This document shows, piece after piece, positions 17,240-25,759 of a stretch of 64,000 nt of DNA; the first letter of the stretch is position 1, and the number at the start of each line of letters is the position of its first letter. Below the pieces are notes generated by a model. It was not told the DNA's origin, searched no databases, and saw only the letters and a list, made by a program, of their open reading frames with translations. The DNA comes from Marinobacterium halophilum (GTDB lineage: Bacteria; Pseudomonadota; Gammaproteobacteria; Pseudomonadales; Balneatricaceae). The position numbers and the translations under genes were made by a program. The stretch lies in assembly GCF_003014615.1 (NCBI RefSeq), contig NZ_PYGI01000021.1:1-64000 (forward strand), in the 5' to 3' direction.

Positions 17240-18997
17240 GTGGTTACGATGCCCCCCCTGCATGTTGATGCTCATATTCTGGTGGTGGATGATAATGCAG
17301 CGAATGTGGAGTTGCTTATCGCGCTCTTGGAGGATGAAGGATATCGCCATATTGAGGGTACCTGTGATCCGCGAGAAGTTGAGTCGCGGGTGGCAAAGCA
17401 GTGCCCGGCCTTGATTCTGTTGGATGTTCGAATGCCGTACTTGAGCGGCTTTGATGTTATGCAGCAGCTAAGTGCACTCGGTGACCAGGCACCTGCCGTG
17501 ATCATTTTGACTGCCCAGATTGATACGGCCACTCGATACCGTGCTCTGGAATTGGGTGCGCGTGACTTCCTGACCAAACCGTTTGATCATCTTGAGGTGC
17601 TGCAGCGCATCAATAATACCCTGCAGTTACAGCGATTGATGAATGAGCGCCTGGAGCGTGCTGAACTGCTGGAGAGTCTGGTACAGGAGCGTACACAAGA
17701 GCTGGCGCGTAGAGCCCTGCAGGAACCGCTGACCGGACTGCCTAACCGGCGTGCCTTGCTGAATGTTATCCAGCAGCAGTTGGATACCAAGTGCGACACG
17801 ATTGTCATGTTTTTGGCGATTGAAGGGATCGATGAGATCGCACGCCTGCACGGCTTTACGGTTGCCGACCAGGTCGCGTTCAGCCTGGCACAACGGTTGC
17901 GAGCCCAGCTTGATGCATCGGCTTCTACTTTAGGCGTCTGGAATAGTACGGAATGGGTTGTCCAGTCCCCGTGTGCACTGACTAACGAAGCCGTTGGTCC
18001 TTTGGTGCAGGGGGTACTCGGCTGTTTTGAGTACGCTTTTGAAATTGAGCAAATGCAGCTGCACCTGGGGGTGCGTATAGGCGTTAGTGCCAGTTTACCG
18101 GGCCGGAAAACGGACCAGTTAGTGCGCATGGCTGCACTGGCCTTGCCGCAAAATGTCGGATGCTGGCAAGGCTATAACGATCAGCTGGAGCATTTGCTGC
18201 AAAGGCGGACAGGTTTGCGTAACGGGCTGCGCACAGCGGTGCAACAACATGAGCTGTACCTGGCCTATCAGCCCAAAGTTGATCTTGAGTCCAACCAGGT
18301 ATGCGGTGTCGAAGCCTTGCTGCGGTGGGACAGCCCTGTATATGGTCATGTATCACCGGCCGAGTTTATCCCCTTGGCCGAGGCGAGCGGTGAGATATTG
18401 GGTGTGGGGGCCTGGGTTATACAAGAAGCGGTTGCGGCACTGGTACGTTGGCGGTGCAGGGGTGATGTCGATGATGCTTTTTCGGTGGCGGTGAATGTGG
18501 CACCTTTACAACTTGCCCAGCCTGATTTTGCGCAGCGGCTCATGCAGTGTGTGTCAGCAGCAGGTTTACCGCCTCATTGCCTTGAGATTGAAGTCACCGA
18601 GTCGGGCCTGATGCAGGATATGGAGCTGGCTCTGCGCCAGCTTCAGGCACTCAGTCAAGCGGGTTTCAGGGTGGCAATTGATGATTTTGGCACGGGTTAT
18701 TCGTCGCTTGCGTACCTGAAAAAGCTGCCTGTATCAGTCTTGAAAATCGATCGTGCGTTCATCCGGGAGTTGGACACCAACGTTGCAGATCAGAAGCTAA
18801 CGGAAACAGTCATCGGAATGGCGGGTCTTTTTGGCTTCTCGACAGTGGCCGAAGGGGTCGAGCATTATGCGCAGCTTAAATTGCTCAAAGATATGAAATG
18901 TGACGTTATTCAAGGCTTTATCTTCGCCCCTCCGTTGAAGGAAGCGGTGCTGCTGAAAATTATAAAGCAGCCCATGTGCAATGCCGTTACGGTTTGA
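17240..18997 (+). CDS. Response regulator with degenerate GGDEF and EAL domains (c-di-GMP phosphodiesterase)
   Basis: 585 residues. GTG start at 17240 with AGGAG 7 bases upstream. The receiver (1-125) has phospho-accepting Asp62 in LLDVRMPYLSGF. A coiled linker leads into a GGDEF-like domain (about 150-305) in which the GGDEF motif is replaced by WNSTEW (234-239), so it cannot act as a cyclase. The EAL domain (about 325-575) keeps the EALLRW motif (E358), the VTESGLM glutamate and DDFGTGYSSLAYLKKLP, so it should hydrolyse c-di-GMP to pGpG. The degenerate domain may bind GTP or mediate dimerisation. Partner: the upstream hybrid kinase. Confidence 0.92.
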   Translation: MVTMPPLHVDAHILVVDDNAANVELLIALLEDEGYRHIEGTCDPREVESRVAKQCPALILLDVRMPYLSGFDVMQQLSALGDQAPAVIILTAQIDTATRYRALELGARDFLTKPFDHLEVLQRINNTLQLQRLMNERLERAELLESLVQERTQELARRALQEPLTGLPNRRALLNVIQQQLDTKCDTIVMFLAIEGIDEIARLHGFTVADQVAFSLAQRLRAQLDASASTLGVWNSTEWVVQSPCALTNEAVGPLVQGVLGCFEYAFEIEQMQLHLGVRIGVSASLPGRKTDQLVRMAALALPQNVGCWQGYNDQLEHLLQRRTGLRNGLRTAVQQHELYLAYQPKVDLESNQVCGVEALLRWDSPVYGHVSPAEFIPLAEASGEILGVGAWVIQEAVAALVRWRCRGDVDDAFSVAVNVAPLQLAQPDFAQRLMQCVSAAGLPPHCLEIEVTESGLMQDMELALRQLQALSQAGFRVAIDDFGTGYSSLAYLKKLPVSVLKIDRAFIRELDTNVADQKLTETVIGMAGLFGFSTVAEGVEHYAQLKLLKDMKCDVIQGFIFAPPLKEAVLLKIIKQPMCNAVTV

Positions 18998-19019
18998 ATC
19001 CACATCCAAGATGTGAAAA

Positions 19020-19979
19020 TTAATCAAAGAGTTTTTTTCGGAATTCGCTAGGCGATACACCGGTCCATTTTTTGAAGGCACGTACAAAACCAGAATGATC
19101 TGAGTAGCCAAGAGATATTGCTATTTCGGTGATCGGCTTCAAAGGATCTGCCAATGCCTTACGTGCTCGCTTCATCCTTATGCTGTCGGCCAACTGTTGG
19201 TATTGCCAGCCTTCTGCCTGCAACTTGCGCCTTAACGTGCGAGGACTGCAGTGCAGCAGGTTTGCTATGTCTGCCATGCTTGGCGAGCTTGCTGGACTGC
19301 CTTCAATCAATTGGGTAATTTGCGCGGAGACAGTGCCTTTTGTTCTGGCGATACTCTTTTCTTTGCATAGAGAGGCGTACAGTCTCGAACTCTGGGGGCT
19401 TGCATGTGGAAGAGGTTCGTCGAGAACCGATGCATTGAAAAAAAGCTGTATCGATGACGTATCAAACTTAACCGGACAATCAAAAACTGTTTTATATTTC
19501 TCAACATGTCCCGGCATCGCATAATCACAACGCAACTGCGTAATTGGCAAGGGTTTACCCAATACCCATCGAGAGGTTGCAACAATATTACTTAGCAGTT
19601 CTTCGACGGCTAAAAGCCGCAGCTCTCCCAGATCGTGCCTGACAATCACATCGAAGCACCCTTGGTCACCGAGATCACGAAAGTCGGTGATGATTGCATC
19701 GCCAGAAAAACGGCCAGGATAGTTCTGATAACGAAGCCCCTGCTCTATCGCTCGACGCAAGGTCGACGAACTCATCATCAGGTATGCCAATTGATCGTAA
19801 GTGGCGAGCGAGCGGTGTAACCCAAGGTCCAGCCCGAGCCCGGGATTATGGGTGAGGTGTAAAGCATCCAACAAAAGTGCCCGGTGCTTGCTACCCTTGA
19901 TGGAGCCAATGAGATCCTCAAGATTAGAAAGCTCGTGTTGCTTCGCCAAAGCTGACGTGTCTACACCTTGGTCAGCCAA
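19020..19979 (-). CDS. AraC-family transcriptional regulator (Arabinose_bd type)
   Basis: From a TTG at 19979 the protein is 319 residues. The N-terminal half is an Arabinose_bd-type ligand domain (LHLTHNPGLGLDLGLH, LAYLMMSSSTLRRAIEQGLRY). The C-terminal 85 residues carry two helix-turn-helix motifs (MADIANLLHCSPRTLRRKLQ; EIAISLGYSDHSGFVRAFKKWTG). The TTG start is doubtful: the frame continues upstream through ARYVLWLFDFLADQGVD, which completes the usual domain start, to an ATT at 20027 that has GGAG 9 bases before it and no ATG or GTG. It lies 45 bases downstream of the broken amidase gene on the same strand and probably once regulated that cluster. Confidence 0.85.
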   Translation of the reverse strand: MADQGVDTSALAKQHELSNLEDLIGSIKGSKHRALLLDALHLTHNPGLGLDLGLHRSLATYDQLAYLMMSSSTLRRAIEQGLRYQNYPGRFSGDAIITDFRDLGDQGCFDVIVRHDLGELRLLAVEELLSNIVATSRWVLGKPLPITQLRCDYAMPGHVEKYKTVFDCPVKFDTSSIQLFFNASVLDEPLPHASPQSSRLYASLCKEKSIARTKGTVSAQITQLIEGSPASSPSMADIANLLHCSPRTLRRKLQAEGWQYQQLADSIRMKRARKALADPLKPITEIAISLGYSDHSGFVRAFKKWTGVSPSEFRKKLFD

Positions 19980-20071
19980 AAAGTCAAAAAGCCAAAGTAC
20001 GTATCGGGCATCAACATCAGTATTAATCGGGAATCACTCCAGTCGTTCAAAGGTGTTACTGAAGATACTAC

Positions 20072-21158
20072 TCAAATCTCAGGAACACGAGCAAACCATG
20101 GCTTGGCTTTTTCTAGCTGGGCGGCAATTCGGTACAACATGCGGTCCTGACCGTATCGACCTGCAAACATAACGCCCACAGGCATATTTCCTTCTGTCCA
20201 AAACAGTGGGACCGACATCGCAGGTTGTCCCGTAATGTTGTACAAGGAAGCAAATGCAGCCATTCTGTATGCCATTGGACCAAATTCTTCCAAAGGACGG
20301 GACAGGATAACAGATCCAATTTTAGGAGGAGTTCTGGCAATCGTAGGGCTCAGGATCAAGTCATACTGTGCCATGAAGGCTGTCATTTCATGTTCAGCAC
20401 GCTGAATCATTTCCAGACTTCGCATGTAATCCGTTGCTGGCACTTGCCGGCCCCACCTGAGCATTTCCCAGTTCCCACGTTCAATATCAGATTCCACTAC
20501 CGCTCTGCCTATTTGAGCCTCACGTAGACGAATCTTATTGGCAAGGCTGACAACACTAAGTACGCCTGAAGCCCTGGATAACGCCCTGGTATCGATGTTG
20601 GGTGCCGCCTCTATAACCTCATGACCCAGTTCTTTGCAAAGATCAGCCGCATACTCAACTGCTGCAACACATTCCCGATCAACTACAGTCGGCTGCAATG
20701 GCTCGCGCATCATCGCAATCCGCAACTTTCCTGGAGTGCGATAAACCTGGCTAAGATAGCTTCCGTCCCTCGATGCTGAATCAAAATGACGTCCAGGGTT
20801 CGACCAGGCAAAGGCGTCCAAAAATGCGGCGGAATCCCGAACGCTTCGACTAATTACGTGCTGTGCAGCTAGCCCGCCTCGAGCCCCTTCACCATCTGCA
20901 CCCACCGGAACCAAACCACGACTGGGTTTCAGCCCGAACAGGCCGCAAGCAGAGGCTGGGATTCTTATCGAGCAGGTTTCTCGGGGAAATCTGCTGTTTA
21001 CGAATCAAATCGGCAAGCCCAAGCGCATCGTACTTTCGATACTCTTCAAACGTCATGCTCGCGTTTGCATTGATCAACGATGTATAACCTCCAAACGCGA
21101 GCCCCCCTGCAATTTGGGCAGAGCTTTTGAGAAATAGTCGCCTGGTCATTTCACTCAT
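20072..21158 (-). pseudogene. Amidase-signature family gene with internal deletion and frameshift
   Basis: Two frames add up to parts of one amidase. The first (21158 down to about 20960) gives a Tat-type N-terminus (TRRLFLKSSAQIAGG) and GLADLIRKQQISPRNLLDKN. In another frame, from about 20958, the sequence resumes as IPASACGLFGLKPSRG and runs to 20072 with the rest of the domain (PTIARTPPKIG, NITGQPAMSVPLFW). The segment that should lie between, about 110-130 residues with the catalytic Lys and the GGSSGG serine motif, is absent. The product cannot be an active amidohydrolase. The deletion join is near 20958. The start overlaps the preceding HD remnant by four bases. Confidence 0.8.
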
Positions 21159-21361
21159 TGCTGAATCTCTTTAAGTAAGGAAGGGCGGGGGGAGATAGTG
21201 GGGCGAACAGCAGGAAAGCCAGCATAATCACCTCGCAATAGCGTTAAGTGCTCTAGAATATGCTCACCCAGGTTAGTAACCATTGAGAATTTTTCTGAGT
21301 AGATTCGTTGCCAGTTCTTCTCTGTTGTTTCCGATATGGATCGGAACATACGGTTGGTCAT
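21155..21361 (-). pseudogene. Truncated HD-domain (PhnZ-like) protein remnant
   Basis: The 68-residue frame begins MTNRMFRSISETTEKNWQ and contains LGEHILEHLTLLRGDYAGFP. This matches the N-terminal 50 residues of the HD-domain phosphohydrolase/oxygenase family (PhnZ-like), where GGFPVDRLTHSLQTA normally follows. Here it breaks after GFP into unrelated residues and stops in an ATGA overlap with the amidase remnant. All metal-binding His/Asp residues of the HD domain are missing, so about 120 residues were lost by deletion. Confidence 0.6.
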
Positions 21362-22006
21362 GGGATTTACGTCCTTCTGGCCAATATATTTTGGTGTATT
21401 AGCTCTTTGATGGTGGCCGTATTTTTATTGCGATGTCTATGGTCCAAGAATTATCTATTGGTAAATTGATCTGCTGATTAGCCTAGCAGTTAAACTGGGC
21501 GAGCACTGCGCAAATCTGGCCATAAAAATGGATTTTATGGCCATTTTCTGGGCTATACATATAGAGAGTGAACATGATACTTAGGGGATATGGCAGTTGT
21601 GGGTTAAAGCCGCAAAAAAATCATTATGTAGAATGATAGACAGATGGCAATTTAGGTAAAAACCTCTATCACAGTCTCTCAACAGTGGTAATAGCATCGA
21701 GCGACCATCGGCACTATGAACAAGGGTAAATTAAGTTTTTTCGAAGTACCCTTAATAAATATTCCATCGAAAATTATAAACTCGCAACCAAGAACGAACC
21801 GGTGATGCCTTACAGCTGTATGATTTTGACGACTGCTGTTATCAATGCACTCAAAAAGCGTATGGGGCGTTATGACAGTTGCGTAACAGTCCTGTTATAA
21901 CGCTTTGTTGTCCACTCAGGCCTGTTAATTGGCCTGATATCCCAAGGCCTGTCATTGAGGGGAGGGGTATCATCATTCGACACGCAACAAAATAAGGATT
22001 AACGCC
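21362..22006. other. 645-base AT-rich intergenic region with several inverted repeats
   Basis: No supported gene. It holds a perfect inverted repeat GGCCATAAAA/TTTTATGGCC at 21518-21542 (5-base loop), AAGGGTA/TACCCTT arms at 21722-21753, and CAGGCC/GGCCTG at 21917-21936 about 70 bases before the class II aldolase start, a possible operator. Divergent promoters for the HD/amidase remnants and the aldolase operon are expected here, but no pair of boxes is convincing. Confidence 0.4.
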
Positions 22007-22777
22007 GTGTTGAAGACCGATCACCTCAATGTCGACATGTTTGAAAAGTTTGCCCCGCGCCCCGGTGAGCGGGCACTTGTGCCCGAGCTGACGCCCAAGG
22101 CGCAGGTGGCGCTGATGTGCCGCATGCTCTTTGCCGAAGGCTGGGATGACCATATTGCCGGGCATATAACTGTTCGCCAACCCGACGGCACCATCCTCAC
22201 CAATCCCTGGGAGCTGACGTGGGATGAAGTGACCGCCAGCGATATTGTGACCTTGGACGACAAGGGCAATATCCTCGACAGCAACTGGAATACCACCCCT
22301 GCCATTGGACTGCATTTGCAGCTGCATGATGCCCGCTCCGAAATCAACGTGGTGATTCACAATCATCCCAAGTGGAGCGGTATCTGGGCCAATCTGCAGG
22401 AAACGCCCCCGATCTATGATCAGGCAGGTGCCTACTGTGGCTCCGAGTTGCCGATCTACAACGAATATTTGGGCACCTTTGAAAATCAGGCTACCAGTCT
22501 GACGGCCGTCGAGGCGCTGGGCGATGCCAAATGGGCGTTGCTGGCGCACCACGGGGCACTGGTAGTGGGGCGTGATTTACGCCAGGCCCACCTGCGTGCG
22601 GCTACATTGGAGTGGCGCTGTCGTCGTGCCTATGAGGTTCGCCTGGCCGGTGGTGCTGAGCCGTTGGCCGCGGACGTGATCAAGCAGGTCAGTCTGCCGG
22701 ACCCGAACGGTTTTCCGTTTCTGTGGGAAGCGATGGCACGCCGCGAACTGCGCCGTGATCCGAATGTACTGAGCTGA
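22007..22777 (+). CDS. Class II aldolase/adducin family protein
   Basis: 256 residues from GTG at 22007, with AAGGA 8 bases upstream. The fold marks are DDHIAGHITVRQPDG near residue 50, the zinc-ligand pair in VVIHNHPKWSG (His118, His120) and the third site in LLAHHGALVVG (about 187). Members cleave or decarboxylate hydroxy or oxo-acid substrates (fuculose-phosphate aldolase type) or act as dehydratases; the substrate here is unknown. It is the first gene of an operon with the TauD-type dioxygenase 14 bases downstream. A broken 2-hydroxyacid dehydrogenase followed, so the set was probably a catabolic pathway for an organic acid. Confidence 0.88.
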   Translation: MLKTDHLNVDMFEKFAPRPGERALVPELTPKAQVALMCRMLFAEGWDDHIAGHITVRQPDGTILTNPWELTWDEVTASDIVTLDDKGNILDSNWNTTPAIGLHLQLHDARSEINVVIHNHPKWSGIWANLQETPPIYDQAGAYCGSELPIYNEYLGTFENQATSLTAVEALGDAKWALLAHHGALVVGRDLRQAHLRAATLEWRCRRAYEVRLAGGAEPLAADVIKQVSLPDPNGFPFLWEAMARRELRRDPNVLS

Positions 22778-22791
22778 GGGGAGGGCGAGGC

Positions 22792-23718
22792 ATGACACTG
22801 ATCGTTAAACCGCTGGACAATATCGGCGTTGAGATACAGGGCTTTGATATCACCCAGCCCATCGATGAGGCGTTGCAACAGCAGCTGCGTGATCTCTGGT
22901 ATGAGCACGGTGTGCTGGTGTTCCGTAACCAGGCAATCACCCCCGAACGGCAGATTGAGTTCAGCCGGATCTTTGGTCCACTGGAACTGCACCCACTCAA
23001 GGCGACACTGTCAGACGATTACCCTGAGTTGTTCGAGCTGGAGAGCGGTGGCGACAAGGACAAGTCGATGACCGCCTCCTACAAGGGCGAAACGATTGTC
23101 GGCCGCCTCGACTGGCATATGGACCTGCACTATACCGGCAAGCCCAACCATGGCGCGGTGCTGACAGCAGTCGAAGTGGCGGGCGAGGGAGGCCTGACCG
23201 GTTTTGGTGATCTGGCCAAAGCCTATGATGTACTGGATGCTGATACCAAGGCACTGCTCGACAAGCTGGAAGTAGCCTATGCCTTCAGCATGCAGCGCCG
23301 TCACATGCGCTACGTGGATCTGGATGGCTACGAGCCGGGGCCTCACAGCCCGAAGAAGCCCTCTGACGTCAACTTCCCCGACTTCCCTGAATCGGTTTAT
23401 CCGGCAGCCGTGACCCATCCGATTACCGGTATCAAGGTACTGGGCATCGTCGAGCAGTTTCTGGACCGTGTGGTGACGCCTCATAATGCAGGGCTCTCCA
23501 ACGATGAATCCATCGAACTGCTGGAGCGTCTGGTGGCCCATACCCGTGATCCGCAGTTCCACTATTTCCACCAATGGCAGCCGGGGGACATGGTGCTGTG
23601 GGATAACTGGCGGGCCATGCATTGTGCCACCGGCACCCCGGTGGGCGTGCGTCGGCGCATCAACCGCACCACCATTCAGGGTGATGTGCAGCTGGGGCGT
23701 GTTCTGTTGGGGGAGTGA
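22792..23718 (+). CDS. TauD/TfdA-family Fe(II)/2-oxoglutarate dioxygenase
   Basis: 308 residues. The iron triad is visible: HxD in RLDWHMDLHYTGKP (His109, Asp111) and the distal His277 in DNWRAMHCATG. An Arg near 287-288 (VRRRINRTTI) binds 2-oxoglutarate. The enzyme should hydroxylate its substrate with release of succinate and CO2. Family members act on taurine, aryloxyacids and similar compounds. Its pairing with a class II aldolase suggests that hydroxylation is followed by a C-C or C-X bond cleavage; this is inference. All key residues are intact, unlike the neighbouring genes. Confidence 0.9.
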   Translation: MTLIVKPLDNIGVEIQGFDITQPIDEALQQQLRDLWYEHGVLVFRNQAITPERQIEFSRIFGPLELHPLKATLSDDYPELFELESGGDKDKSMTASYKGETIVGRLDWHMDLHYTGKPNHGAVLTAVEVAGEGGLTGFGDLAKAYDVLDADTKALLDKLEVAYAFSMQRRHMRYVDLDGYEPGPHSPKKPSDVNFPDFPESVYPAAVTHPITGIKVLGIVEQFLDRVVTPHNAGLSNDESIELLERLVAHTRDPQFHYFHQWQPGDMVLWDNWRAMHCATGTPVGVRRRINRTTIQGDVQLGRVLLGE

Positions 23719-23721
23719 TCC

Positions 23722-23939
23722 ATGCGCATTGTGATGTTGTTTGACCTGCCAGCGGTGGATGTAGTGCTGGCGACGCCGGGTGGCAGTCAGGCGCTAGCCC
23801 GACTGCTGGAGCGGAATCCACCGGGTTGATGGACGCAAGGCGGTTGTCCATGATGAAGCCCGGTAGTCATCTGATCAATATCTCGCGTGCGCCGCTGGAC
23901 ATCTGGCCAACCGCTGTTGGGGTATATCGATACCAGTAG
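23722..23939 (+). pseudogene. Remnant of a D-isomer 2-hydroxyacid dehydrogenase
   Basis: An ATG directly after the dioxygenase opens a frame of 35 codons (MRIVMLFDLPAVDVVLATPGG...) ending at 23829. In the next frame, 23829-23939 encodes MDARRLSMMKPGSHLINISRA, the cofactor-domain signature of D-2-hydroxyacid dehydrogenases, then unrelated residues and a stop. More than 200 residues, including the catalytic Arg/Glu/His and most of the Rossmann fold, are missing. It was probably the third gene of the aldolase/dioxygenase operon. Confidence 0.65.
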
Positions 23940-24079
23940 AGGTTATTGAAACCTTTCGTCCGAAATCGAAGAGATATCGACGCACATGACCCGCTTGGGC
24001 GTGCGAAACCGTCGGCTGCTGATCAAGTACAAGTCGGATCGCCAGTTATGAGAAGAGCACGCTCAGCATATAAGGAATT

Positions 24080-24461
24080 GTGTTGCGTTTAGCGGGCGTC
24101 AACCGCAGAATGCGGCCGAACAGGTGCCGGATGATCTGGAAGCCAAGTGGGGTCAGCGATACCTGCTGGTTATCAAGTCCTGGCTCAGCAAATGGGAAAA
24201 CCTGTCAGCTTACTTCAAATACCCTGAAGACGTATGCACGGCGATTTATACAAATGCGTCGAGGCCGGAAACCGCCAGTTCCCCAAACTGATCAAGACCA
24301 AAAGCGGCTTTACCAGCAAGAACGCCTCGTTGAAACTGCTCAATGTCGGTATTTTGAAGGCCTCGGAAAAGTGGATGCATCCGGTGCAGAACTGGAACCT
24401 TACGCTGTCGCAGCTGAGCATCCACTTTGAAGGCCGGATCGACGAGTGCATAGATCTGTGA
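24080..24461 (+). pseudogene. IS256-family (Mutator-type) transposase, C-terminal fragment with frameshift
   Basis: From about 24090 one frame reads VPDDLEAKWGQRYLLVIKSW and then LSKWENLSAYFKYPEDV. After a frameshift near 24255 a second frame continues VEAGNRQFPKLIKTKSGFT...KASEKWMHPVQNWNLTLSQLSIHFEGRIDECIDL and stops at 24461. This is the conserved C-terminal quarter of IS256-type transposases. The DDE part is gone. After the stop, GGCTGACACAGAACTATGAACACCC (in pieces at 24466-24491) resembles an IS256-family right end. The 140 bases before the fragment were not identified. Confidence 0.8.
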
Positions 24462-24544
24462 GTATTGGCTGACACAGAACTATGAACACCCTCCATCTGT
24501 CATGGGGTTGGCGGTTACGCCGGATTATTTACCGGCGCCATTTA

Positions 24545-25501
24545 CTAAATAATCAGGTCGTCAACGCCGCCCGTGCTACCTGACAGGACAATCTCGACGT
24601 GTTCCTCTGATGTGGCAAATGCTTCAAGTATTTCACCTCGTCCCATACCTGAAGCTAGCTTACCCAGCCAAAAGCCTTTGCCTGCTTCATCACTGGGGCG
24701 GTCCAGCGTATTATTGTACAGTGCTTCGATGAACGCGTTGTCACTTGGGTTTTCACCGTACAATTCGGTAAACTCTTCTGATGCCATGAAAAAGTCGACA
24801 ACATCACCGAATTCAGTATCGGAACTGGCTAACTTACCCATCCAGTGTCCCAGACCGCCTTGATCTGGATCTCGGTCAAAGATGGCGTTGTACAAGAGAA
24901 TTAGCTCTTGCTCGTCGCTCAGGCCATCCGCGTCATCTACATCATCTGCGTCATCCGCATCATCCGCATCATCTGCGTCATCCGCATCATCTGCGTCATC
25001 CGCATCATCCGCATCATCAGCGTCATCCGCATCATCCGCATCATCAGCGTCATCCGCATCATCCGCGTCATCTGCATCATCTGCATCATCTGCATCATCC
25101 GCGTCATCTGCATCATCTGCATCATCTGCATCATCCGCGTCATCCGCATCATCAGCGTCATCCGCATCATCTTCTTCAGCCTGTGAAAAATCAGCCAACA
25201 CTTCGTGTCTAAGATTCCCTTCCTCCAAAACACGTACCCAGTACGCCTGACCCACTTCATCTGGCTCACGGCCAAGAACGTGTTGATACAAAACCGCAAC
25301 AAATTCTTCGTTGGTCAGATTTTCGCCGTGCTTTTCTTTAAATGCATCGGATTCCATCAAGGATTTGGCAACATCTTCAAATGTTGCCTCACCTTTGGCG
25401 AGCTTTGCAGACCAGTAACCAATACCTTCCCCATCTTTGGGATGGTCATAGGTTGCATGATAAAGACGTACCAAACTTGAATAAAACTGTCCGTTGGCCA
25501 T
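24545..25501 (-). CDS. DUF4214-domain protein with long Asp-Asp-Ala repeat linker
   Basis: 318 residues, no signal peptide. The N-terminal part (1-105) holds DUF4214-like units (LYHATYDHPKDGEGIGYWSAKLAKG; LYQHVLGREPDEVGQAYWVRVL). The C-terminal part (about 195-318) has two more (LYNAIFDRDPDQGGLGHWMGKLA; LYNNTLDRPSDEAGKGFWLGKLASG). Between them lies an acidic tract of about 27 DDA repeats. DUF4214 units occur in secreted RTX-like and S-layer proteins and in calcium-dependent surface proteins. The end (VLSGSTGGVDDLII) resembles type I secretion C-termini, so export by such a system is possible; this is inference. It stands alone beside the broken IS256. Confidence 0.8.
   Translation of the reverse strand: MANGQFYSSLVRLYHATYDHPKDGEGIGYWSAKLAKGEATFEDVAKSLMESDAFKEKHGENLTNEEFVAVLYQHVLGREPDEVGQAYWVRVLEEGNLRHEVLADFSQAEEDDADDADDADDADDADDADDADDADDADDADDADDADDADDADDADDADDADDADDADDADDADDADDADDADDADDVDDADGLSDEQELILLYNAIFDRDPDQGGLGHWMGKLASSDTEFGDVVDFFMASEEFTELYGENPSDNAFIEALYNNTLDRPSDEAGKGFWLGKLASGMGRGEILEAFATSEEHVEIVLSGSTGGVDDLII
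24926..25170 (-). repeat. 9-base tandem repeat (about 27 units) coding DDA
   Basis: The unit is a variant of GATGATGCG (minus strand). Third positions vary between copies (GCG/GCT, GAT/GAC), giving mixed higher-order blocks that look like local duplications of 2-4 units. The repeat unit is a multiple of three, so changes in copy number would lengthen or shorten the linker without frameshift. The other frames give artefactual Ser-Ser-Ala, Met-rich and Ile-rich ORFs. Confidence 0.95.
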
Positions 25502-25759
25502 TCTAACCTCACTTCATTGTCTGATATTGGTATTAAAACGTATTGCGGCTGCACAATTGGGTAAAAATCAATGTACTTGGCGCAGGGTAGAGGCTCGAAG
25601 ATGAACTCAAACTGAGTCAAGGTAAGATATTTTTTGTGGAAGCGTCATAGACTCTGTTCGGTTGATCTGACTCAACAGCTCTGTATGATCAGCCCAATGT
25701 TTATATTCAAGAGGCTACTGGGCAGCGAGCGCCAATAGCCATTAGAACCACTACTTTTG

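Noticed and set aside
24926-25170. CRISPR-like array
   Set aside because: The repeat is contiguous 9-base coding DNA without spacers and stays in one reading frame of the DUF4214 gene.
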